Below, piece by piece: positions 42,422-48,571 of a stretch of DNA of 48,571 bases. Each line of letters opens with the position of its first letter. Within the stretch, counting starts at the first letter, position 1. The notes beneath the pieces are model-generated. The model made no database searches and was not told where the DNA came from. It worked only from the letters and a program-made list of their open reading frames with translations. The position numbers and the translations under genes are program-made. The stretch covers positions 1-48,571 of the forward strand of contig CAYWJT010000016.1 of NCBI GenBank assembly GCA_964458655.1, read 5' to 3'. Source of the DNA: CAYWJT01 sp964458655. GTDB taxonomy: Bacteria; Acidobacteriota; Aminicenantia; Aminicenantales; Saccharicenantaceae.

Positions 42422-43322
42422 GTCCGGTCCCCCTCTCGGCGGGCATGGTCCGCGAACCGGGTGTCGCATCCCGGCCGGCTTCCTGGACGGCTTCGGCCAC
42501 CTTCACGGCCCGGGCCACCTGTTTGACGTCATGGACCCTGAGAATGTCCGCTCCCTTCTGGACGCAGAGGACGGAGACGGCTATCGTGCCCTCCAGCCTT
42601 TCCTCCGGCGGCAGTCCCAGGATCCTGCCGAGGAAGGATTTCCTGGAGATGCCCATGAGCAGGGGACGGCCGATCTCCAGGAACAGGTCCTGACGGGCGA
42701 TGAGGTCGAGGTTGTGCTCGAGGTTCTTGCCGAACCCGATGCCAGGGTCGATGATGACCCTTTCCCTGGGAATGCCGGCGGCTTCGGCCGCGCGTATCCG
42801 GGCCTCCAGAAAATCGCGCACCTCGGCGAGGACGTCGTCGTATTCGGGGTTGAGCTGCATGGTACGCGGCGTGCCCTTCATGTGCATGATGACCAGGCCC
42901 GCGCCGGAAGCGGCGACGACCCCGGCCATGGCCGGGTCGGCCCTGAGGGCGCTGACGTCGTTGATGATGTCGGCGCCGGCTTCAACGGCCGCCGCCGCCA
43001 CCGCGGCCTTGCTGGTGTCGACCGAGATAAGGGCCCCGGTCCGGGGCCTGAGCTCCCTTATGACCGGGATGACCCGGCCGAGTTCCTCCTCTTCCGTGAC
43101 CGGCAGGGAACCGGGGCGGGTGCTCTCGCCGCCCACATCGATGATGTCGGCGCCGTCCGCTGCCAGCTCCAGGCCTCTGCGGACCGCCCGCTCCCTGTCC
43201 AGGAACAGGCCTCCATCGGAGAAGGAATCGGGGGTGACGTTGATGATGCCCATGAGCCAAGTCCGGGAGCCGAGGAGGAACCGCTTTCCGCGGGCTTCCA
43301 GGACTCTCGTTCCTCTCTTCAT
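42411..43322 (-). CDS. folP: Dihydropteroate synthase
   Basis: FolP joins para-aminobenzoate to dihydropterin pyrophosphate in folate synthesis. The 303-residue TIM-barrel protein has GIINVTPDSFSDGG (about 25-38), GGESTRPGS (about 64-72), INDVSAL, MHMKGTP and IIDPGIGFGKNLEHN, with the usual substrate-binding residues present. The start ATG 43322 lies five bases after the ftsH stop. An ftsH-folP-cdaA order is common in several phyla and probably gives one polycistron. Confidence 0.96.
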   Translation of the reverse strand: MKRGTRVLEARGKRFLLGSRTWLMGIINVTPDSFSDGGLFLDRERAVRRGLELAADGADIIDVGGESTRPGSLPVTEEEELGRVIPVIRELRPRTGALISVDTSKAAVAAAAVEAGADIINDVSALRADPAMAGVVAASGAGLVIMHMKGTPRTMQLNPEYDDVLAEVRDFLEARIRAAEAAGIPRERVIIDPGIGFGKNLEHNLDLIARQDLFLEIGRPLLMGISRKSFLGRILGLPPEERLEGTIAVSVLCVQKGADILRVHDVKQVARAVKVAEAVQEAGRDATPGSRTMPAERGTGHAG

Positions 43323-43327
43323 GGGCC

Positions 43328-45208
43328 TCAGAAGGACTCCGGTTCGTCGCCGGCGCTGTTGACGACCCCGGCTTCCCGTGCCGCGCCTTCGTCGCCGGGC
43401 CCGGCCTGAGCGGCCCGGGGCTCCAGCACGGCCTTGATCTCGTCCGAGCTCAGGACCTCCTTCTCGAGCAGCATGTCCGAGATGCGGCCGAGCTTGTCCC
43501 TGTTGGCGGAAATGATGTTCTTGGCCCTGGCGAAGCTCTTCTCGACGATCCTCTTGACCTCTTCATCGATGAGCTCGGCGGTCTTCTCGCTGAAGTTCTT
43601 GTGCGCGGCCAGCTCCCGGCCGAGGAAGATGAGGTCGTCGCGCTCGCCGTAGGTGAGGGGCCCGAGGTCGGACATGCCCCACTGGCAGACCATCTTGCGG
43701 GCGATCTCGGTGGCCTTCTCGAAGTCGTTGGCGCCGCCGGTCGTGACCTTGTTGAGGAGCTCCATCTCGGCGGCCCGGCCTGCCAGCAGGACGGAGAGCT
43801 GGGCCTCCAGGTAATCCTTGGTGTAGGTGTAACGGTCGTCGAGCGGCAGTTGCTGGGTGAGGCCGAGGGCCATGCCGCGCGGGATGATGGTGACCTTGTG
43901 GATGGGGTCGGCCTCTGGGATCATGGCCGCGACCAGAGCGTGCCCGGCCTCGTGGACGGCCGTGTTCTTCTTCTCTTCTTCGCTGATGATCATGCTCTTG
44001 CGCTCGACGCCCATCAGGACCTTGTCCTTGGCGTATTCCAGGTCCTTCATGGTCACCCGCTCCTGGCCGTTGCGGGCCGCGACCAAGGCCGCTTCGTTGA
44101 CCAGGTTGGCCAGGTCGGCGCCCGAGAAGCCGGGGGTGGAGCGGGCTATGACCGAAAGGTCGGCGTCCTCGGCTAGCGGGACGCTGCGGGTGTGGACGAG
44201 CAGGATGTCCTCGCGGCCCTTGACGTCCGGCATGGGCACGACGATGCGGCGGTCGAAGCGGCCCGGCCGGAGCAGGGCCGTGTCCAGGATGTCGGGCCTG
44301 TTGGTGGCGGCGATGACGATGATGCCCTCGTTGGAGTCGAAGCCGTCCATCTCGACGAGGAGCTGGTTGAGGGTCTGCTCGCGCTCGTCGTGGCCGCCGC
44401 CCAGGCCGGCGCCCCTCTGGCGCCCGACCGCGTCTATCTCGTCTATGAAGATCAGGCACGGGGCGTGCTTCTTGCCCTGGTCGAAAAGGTCGCGGACGCG
44501 CGAGGCGCCGACGCCCACGAACATCTCGACGAAGTCGGAGCCGCTGATGGAGAAGAAGGGCACGTTGGCCTCGCCGGCGACCGCCCTGGCGAGCAGCGTC
44601 TTGCCCGTGCCGGGCGGCCCCACGAGCAGAACGCCCTTGGGGATCTTGCCGCCGAGGCGCTGGAACTTGCGCGGCTCCTTGAGGAACTCGATAATTTCCT
44701 GCAGTTCCTCCTCGGCCTCTTCGACGCCGGCGACGTCCTTGAAGGTCAGCTTCTTCTGCTGGGCCGAGAAGAGCTTGGCGCGGCTCTTGCCGAAGGACAT
44801 GGCCTTGTTGCCGCCGGCCTGCATCTGCTTCATGAAGAAGAACCAGAAAACGACGATGAGCAGAAGCGGGAACCAGCTCAACAGCAGCGAATAGACCGGG
44901 CTGCGGGAAGTGTCCTTGACGATGATGCCGACCTTGTTGTCCCTGAGGATCTTGATGAACTCGGTGTAACCGGCCGGGGCCACCGTCTTGAAGTTCTGGC
45001 CGTCCTTGAGCCGGCCGCGGACCTGGCTGTCCTGTATGGTGACCTCCTGGACGTTGCCCTGTTCGACCTCGGTCATGAATTCCGAGAAGGTCAGCTCCTT
45101 CTTGCCCGCCGGCGAGGTCTGGAACAGGCTCCACAGGAGTATCAGCAGGATGCCCGCTGATATCCAGAACAGGATGCCTTTGGTCGTTCTGTTGGGGGTT
45201 CGGGGCAT
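43328..45208 (-). CDS. ftsH: ATP-dependent zinc metalloprotease FtsH
   Basis: This membrane-anchored AAA+ protease degrades misfolded membrane and regulatory proteins. The 626-residue chain has an N-terminal helix (about 12-30), a periplasmic segment, a second helix (about 105-123), Walker A GPPGTGKTLLARA, Walker B IFIDEIDAVG, the second region of homology and the zinc motif HEAGH (about 418-422), with a later Asp ligand. The end of the chain is Ala/Gly/Glu-rich. Start ATG 45208 has GAGGA upstream. It is the first gene of the minus-strand run to the M20 amidohydrolase and has its own extended -10 promoter. Confidence 0.97.
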   Translation of the reverse strand: MPRTPNRTTKGILFWISAGILLILLWSLFQTSPAGKKELTFSEFMTEVEQGNVQEVTIQDSQVRGRLKDGQNFKTVAPAGYTEFIKILRDNKVGIIVKDTSRSPVYSLLLSWFPLLLIVVFWFFFMKQMQAGGNKAMSFGKSRAKLFSAQQKKLTFKDVAGVEEAEEELQEIIEFLKEPRKFQRLGGKIPKGVLLVGPPGTGKTLLARAVAGEANVPFFSISGSDFVEMFVGVGASRVRDLFDQGKKHAPCLIFIDEIDAVGRQRGAGLGGGHDEREQTLNQLLVEMDGFDSNEGIIVIAATNRPDILDTALLRPGRFDRRIVVPMPDVKGREDILLVHTRSVPLAEDADLSVIARSTPGFSGADLANLVNEAALVAARNGQERVTMKDLEYAKDKVLMGVERKSMIISEEEKKNTAVHEAGHALVAAMIPEADPIHKVTIIPRGMALGLTQQLPLDDRYTYTKDYLEAQLSVLLAGRAAEMELLNKVTTGGANDFEKATEIARKMVCQWGMSDLGPLTYGERDDLIFLGRELAAHKNFSEKTAELIDEEVKRIVEKSFARAKNIISANRDKLGRISDMLLEKEVLSSDEIKAVLEPRAAQAGPGDEGAAREAGVVNSAGDEPESF

Positions 45209-45231
45209 TTCACGGTTCCTCTTACGGGCTC

Positions 45232-45260
45232 ATTTTAGCATTTTTCGGCCGGCTTGTTAA
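45232..45260 (-). promoter_or_regulatory. Predicted extended -10 promoter of the ftsH operon
   Basis: On the minus strand TTAACA (45255-45260) and TAAAAT (45232-45237) are 17 bases apart, with TGC before the -10. The leader is about 17 bases. A likely role is to drive ftsH-folP-cdaA-ybbR-glmM-pdxJ and the M20 gene. Confidence 0.6.
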
Positions 45261-45362
45261 TAAAAAAACGGGCGGGACTCGCTTCAGAGGCGGGGTCGGG
45301 GATGATCCCGGCCGGCCGTTCCCCCCTTCGCGCGTGCTTTTCGCCATGGGGCCGGCCGAAGT

Positions 45363-45391
45363 TTGACATTCCCGCGGCCAGGTGGAAAAAT
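45363..45391 (+). promoter_or_regulatory. Predicted promoter of the VWFA-related gene
   Basis: TTGACA (45363-45368) and AAAAAT (45386-45391) are 17 bases apart, with TGG before the weak -10. The start would fall near 45398, inside the GAGGAGGG ribosome site (45397-45404) of the gene. Confidence 0.45.
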
Positions 45392-45412
45392 ATCCTGAGG
45401 AGGGTTATCGTG

Positions 45413-47518
45413 ATGAAAAAAAGCCTTGGGTTCCTTTTTTTGACGGCGGTTTGGCTGGCCGTTTCATGGGCGGACGCCGGGGCCCAAGCCCGCAAGGACG
45501 CGACCGGCAAGCTCGAGCACGAGGTCACGGTGGCCGTCAAGCTCGTCCAGGTCTATGTCACGGACAAGAGCGGCAAGCCGGCCAGCGGCCTGACCGCCGA
45601 CGATTTCGAGGTCTTCGACAACAACAAACCCGTGCCGCTTATCCACTTCGAGAAGCATCTCGCGGCGGAGGAACAGGCCTCCGCTCCGCCCGAGGCGCCG
45701 GCGCTGAAGCGCAAGTTCTTCCTCTTTTTCGACTTCGCCTTCACCGACGCCCGCGGCGTCCTGAGGGCCAAGAGCGCCGGTCTCAAGTTCATGGAAAGCT
45801 CCCTCCTGCCGACGGACGAAGTCACCTTGATGACCTATTCCGCCTTCCGCGGGCTCACCGTCCATGAGTACCTGACCACGGACCACGCCAAGGTCCGCGG
45901 CATGATCGACGCCTTCGGGCTCAAGAACGTGACCGGCCGGGCCGAGAACCTGGCCAACTTCTATTACACCGACGCGCTGGCGGAGGCCCAGAGCGACCAG
46001 CGCGAGGCGACTTCCGAAGAGAGGTTCTTCGCCGAGCAGGCCCGGCTGCAGACGGGACAAGCGCTCGACACGGGCCGCCGGCAAGGCTATGTCGACCAGG
46101 CCCGCTTCTTCCTCCTCGCGCTCAAGAACATGGCCAAGGTGCTGCGGACGGTCCCGGGTTACAAGCATATCGTCCTTTTTTCGTCCGGCATAGCCCGGCA
46201 GGTGCTCTTCGGCCGGACGGGCGGCGCCTACGTGGGCGAATGGACGACGCCGGAACAGTTGGCCGCCCAGCTCAGCGACTACGACGCGGCCCAGGCCGAC
46301 GCCGGCCTCAGGAGCGACTTCAGCGAGCTGCTCAAGGAGCTGAAAGCCTCCAACTGTCCGGTCTACGCCGTGGACATCTCGCGCGTCCAGAAGGAGACCG
46401 ACGTCGACAGCGCCCAGGGGATGAACCCGGGCGTCCGGGAGCTGGACGGCGCCGATTCCCTCCGGCAGATGGCCTCTCAGACCGGCGGACGCTTCTACGC
46501 CCGGACGGTCGACCCCGACAGCGCCATGACGGAGATCGTCGACTCGACCCGTTCTTTCTACGTGCTGGGCTACAGGGTCGACGAGCGCTGGGACGGCAAG
46601 TTCCACAAGGTCAGGGTCAGGGTCAAGCAGAAGGGCTACGACGTCTACGCCCCGGGCGGCTACTTCAGCCCCAAGCCCTTCAAAGAGTACACGAGCTTCG
46701 AGAAGCTGCTCCATCTCATCGAGTTGGGCCTGACGGACGACCCGCGGCCGTTGATCCCTGTCGAGATGCCGGCGGTCAGCCTTAACCTGGTCGAGAAAGG
46801 CTGGCCGGCGGTCCTGACTTTCGCCCGCTCGTCCGGCGGCGACATGGTCGACGTCTTCGGCCGGAGGACGGAGGCCTACCTGCTCCTGTTCAACGCGGCC
46901 GGCGAACTCGTCTTCATCAAGAAATTCAAAGTGGCCGTCAGCGAGAATGACAGGAGCGGGAAAGAGGCCTTCCTGACTTCCTTCCTGGTCCCGGTGAAGC
47001 AGGGCAGCTATAGTTGCGTTTTGATCATACGCAACATGGACACCGGCATGAGCGCCAAAGGCCGGGCCGCCGTCCGGGTGCCCGGCGAGCTGCCGGCGGC
47101 GCCGTTCCTCGACCCGCCGGTCCTGCTGGTGCTCGACAACCGGGCCCTGGAGATCGTCGCCGCGCGCGAGCCGACCCTGGCCTCCATTTACGGATACGAC
47201 GGCGCGACCTTTTCGGCCGCGGCCGGAGTCGTTTCGGCCGGGACACAGAGGCTGTTCGCGGCCGTGAGACTGAACCACCCGGCGGGCGGCGATGAGGGGC
47301 TCGAGGTGAGAGCTTCGCTCGTGAGAGGCGCAACCGGGGAAAGCCGGGCGCTGCCCGTTTCTATACTGCAGAAGGCCCGTGAGGGCCAGGTCGTCAGGCT
47401 TCTCCTGGAGCTCGGGACAGGCGAGCTTTCGGCCGGCTCCCATACGCTGACATTCACGGTCGCTGTGCCAGGCGCGGCCCAACCCGCGGAAACATCCGTC
47501 GCCTTTGAAGTCAGGTGA
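45413..47518 (+). CDS. VWFA-related secreted protein (Acidobacteria type)
   Basis: This 701-residue secreted protein resembles the VWFA-related proteins described from Acidobacteria (TIGR03436-like). The signal peptide is SLGFLFLTAVWLAVSWADAGA. Strands follow (VAVKLVQVYVTDKSGKPASGLTADDFEVFDNN, typical of the family start), then a von Willebrand A-like domain (FLFFDFAFTDARG, about residue 100-330). The metal-ion site that is normally DxSxS is DFAFT here, so metal binding is doubtful. The C-terminal 300 residues are beta-rich and I cannot assign them. ATG 45413 has GAGGAGGG eight bases upstream; an in-frame frame opening at 45254 would run through the promoter. Function in this family is unknown. 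Confidence 0.8.
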   Translation: MKKSLGFLFLTAVWLAVSWADAGAQARKDATGKLEHEVTVAVKLVQVYVTDKSGKPASGLTADDFEVFDNNKPVPLIHFEKHLAAEEQASAPPEAPALKRKFFLFFDFAFTDARGVLRAKSAGLKFMESSLLPTDEVTLMTYSAFRGLTVHEYLTTDHAKVRGMIDAFGLKNVTGRAENLANFYYTDALAEAQSDQREATSEERFFAEQARLQTGQALDTGRRQGYVDQARFFLLALKNMAKVLRTVPGYKHIVLFSSGIARQVLFGRTGGAYVGEWTTPEQLAAQLSDYDAAQADAGLRSDFSELLKELKASNCPVYAVDISRVQKETDVDSAQGMNPGVRELDGADSLRQMASQTGGRFYARTVDPDSAMTEIVDSTRSFYVLGYRVDERWDGKFHKVRVRVKQKGYDVYAPGGYFSPKPFKEYTSFEKLLHLIELGLTDDPRPLIPVEMPAVSLNLVEKGWPAVLTFARSSGGDMVDVFGRRTEAYLLLFNAAGELVFIKKFKVAVSENDRSGKEAFLTSFLVPVKQGSYSCVLIIRNMDTGMSAKGRAAVRVPGELPAAPFLDPPVLLVLDNRALEIVAAREPTLASIYGYDGATFSAAAGVVSAGTQRLFAAVRLNHPAGGDEGLEVRASLVRGATGESRALPVSILQKAREGQVVRLLLELGTGELSAGSHTLTFTVAVPGAAQPAETSVAFEVR

Positions 47519-47715
47519 CGATCGTCCGGAACAGGGCGGAAATCAGCTGACATCGGGACGCTTTCTTCGTCGTCGACCGGCAAGGCCGCTCGCTCGGCGT
47601 CTGGCGGAAGTCCGACCCGCTCCGGCCGCCCAAGATGAGGCTCATGCCCCTCATCCTGAGCGTCACCCGGGCGTGGGCGGCGGCTGCAACAGCGCCTCGT
47701 CCGCGCCATGCTCCC
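47519..47715. other. Convergent gap with a short hairpin
   Basis: A seven-base inverted repeat, GATGAGG (47634-47640) against CCTCATC (47649-47655), lies between two converging genes. It has no T tract, so terminator function is uncertain. I see nothing else in the gap. Confidence 0.4.
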
Positions 47716-48540
47716 TTAGAAGCGCATGTCCTCGTACCGGGCGCCGCTGCCGAACCTGGGATTCACGACACTGCTGTAGACCGAGCCGAAACTATAGCTG
47801 AGTCCCACGGAAAGGTTGTACCTGTAACCCGAAAGCAGTTCCTTTCTCCGCAGGAGCAGCTCTTCGAGACTGGCCTCGCCCGCGGCCAGGTTAAGCTGGT
47901 CGCGGACCTTGGAGTAGCGGCCGTTGACGCTCAGGCTCAGCCCCTTGAAGACGCGGACGCCGGGGCGTAATTCGAGAATGGTCTCCTCCAGGCGATAGTT
48001 GCTGCGTCCGGTCTTGTCCGACTCCGGTCCGGCGCCATAGTACGGCATTTCTGAGATGTTGCGGCGCTGCGTGCTGAATGTAGCAAACGCGTGGCCGCTG
48101 AACAGTCGCGGCACTGAGACCTCCAGCCGTCCGCCGTACGACTGATTGATCGCAGCGCGCGCGTCTATACGAAGGACGAGCTCGCCGTCCTGTAGCGGCT
48201 TCGTATACGTTGGTCCGATGGCAAAGCCTGATCCCGGCACCATGTTGCCGAACGACAGGGAGAACCCATATGCTTCGCCGGTGAGGAGCCGGTATGGCAA
48301 ACTGTTTTGAGTTCTCACAATTACTCCCTCCGCTTTAGGCGGAGCCCAAGGCGTCAGGTTTCCTTCCTTTTCCGTTCGCGCCGCCTGAATCAGGTCGGTC
48401 CGCAATTGTGCCTGAGCCCCAGACTGTGACCGTAGCGCCTTCTCATTGCTCCCCGCTTCGGTCTCAGCCGGGCGTGTTTGCGCGAACGAAGCGGCAACTG
48501 CCGCCGCCAGCGCTAGGACTGCAACTCGCGTCAAGTCCAT
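47716..48540 (-). CDS. Outer-membrane beta-barrel-like protein
   Basis: This 274-residue exported protein has a signal peptide (LTRVAVLALAAAVAASFA). From about residue 85 on it has alternating, aromatic-ended strands (YGFSLSFGNMVPGSGFAIGPTY, LEVSVPRLFSGHAFATFS, YRLEETILELRPGVRVF, YNLSVGLSYSFGSVYSS) and ends in Phe, the terminal signature of outer-membrane barrels. SVPRLFSG and YYGAGPESD recall the strand region of Omp85/BamA-like barrels, but no POTRA domain is present. I chose ATG 48540, with GAGGT upstream, over an in-frame start at 48567. The coding sequence looks less GC-rich than its neighbours, so recent acquisition is possible. Its promoter lies beyond the window edge. Confidence 0.65.
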   Translation of the reverse strand: MDLTRVAVLALAAAVAASFAQTRPAETEAGSNEKALRSQSGAQAQLRTDLIQAARTEKEGNLTPWAPPKAEGVIVRTQNSLPYRLLTGEAYGFSLSFGNMVPGSGFAIGPTYTKPLQDGELVLRIDARAAINQSYGGRLEVSVPRLFSGHAFATFSTQRRNISEMPYYGAGPESDKTGRSNYRLEETILELRPGVRVFKGLSLSVNGRYSKVRDQLNLAAGEASLEELLLRRKELLSGYRYNLSVGLSYSFGSVYSSVVNPRFGSGARYEDMRF

Positions 48541-48571
48541 GTTTAACCTCGTTATGATACTTGGCACGCTG

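Noticed and set aside
45464..47482. Long open frame antisense to the VWFA-related gene
   Set aside because: Same reason: the high GC content suppresses stops, and the product has no recognisable family.

Overview
The window is GC-rich, densely coded bacterial chromosome with 39 protein genes, an initiator tRNA and the RNase P RNA. I found no rRNA, CRISPR array, prophage or transposase gene. The gene content suggests a Gram-negative-type, anaerobic, peptide-degrading fermenter. It has outer-membrane proteins and lipoproteins, pyruvate:ferredoxin oxidoreductase, and exported or lipid-anchored M28, M14 and M16 peptidases beside intracellular M20 and M24 peptidases. A VWFA-related protein of the type described from Acidobacteria, a DUF6305-like protein and a Trp/Tyr-rich DUF6600-like lipoprotein together point to Acidobacteriota or Candidatus Aminicenantes. 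This placement is inferred from gene content, not from a phylogeny.

Layout. 0.1-6 kb (+): PepD-type M20 dipeptidase, RidA, an FmdB zinc ribbon and ATP-dependent hydantoinase subunits HyuA and HyuB, with overlapping or closely spaced genes. 6-8.9 kb (-): Xaa-Pro aminopeptidase, a carbon-nitrogen hydrolase and a NusG-like factor. 9-11.2 kb (+): a PurF-type amidotransferase and endonuclease V, whose stop codon lies inside the opposite-strand tRNA-fMet. 11.3-15.4 kb (-): MFS transporter, Na/Ca-type exchanger, RNase P RNA and a sigma-54-dependent response regulator whose reading frame runs into the RNase P RNA. 15.7-18.5 kb (+): two coupled M16 proteins, the second lacking the zinc motif, followed by a bidirectional terminator. 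18.7-24.9 kb (-): dnaX, ebfC, recR and pyruvate:ferredoxin oxidoreductase. 25-37.4 kb: mixed-strand genes for an EamA transporter, DUF6600 lipoprotein, two M28 peptidases, DUF6305 and DUF72 proteins, an OmpA-family protein, an EIIA/zinc-ribbon fusion, an M14 peptidase and a release-factor-like protein. 37.6-45.2 kb (-): ftsH, folP, cdaA, ybbR, glmM, pdxJ and an M20 amidohydrolase, which is the c-di-AMP/GlmM neighbourhood. 45.4-48.6 kb: a VWFA-related secreted protein and an outer-membrane beta-barrel-like protein at the window edge.

How they fit together. Exported peptidases would supply peptides. PepD, Xaa-Pro aminopeptidase and the hydantoinase/amidohydrolase genes would process peptides and cyclic or N-substituted amides. 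RidA would remove reactive imines, and pyruvate would be oxidised by ferredoxin-linked PFOR. Many start regions show readable sigma70-type promoters (about 20 candidates). Roughly half of these carry an extended -10 (TGn) element, and two place the predicted transcription start at or almost at the start codon.

The items most worth a second look are the EIIA/zinc-ribbon fusion, the RNase P RNA/regulator overlap, substitutions at normally conserved active-site positions (endonuclease V, CdaA, carbon-nitrogen hydrolase), the C1:U72 initiator tRNA, the RidA signal-peptide extension and an isolated REP-like palindrome.
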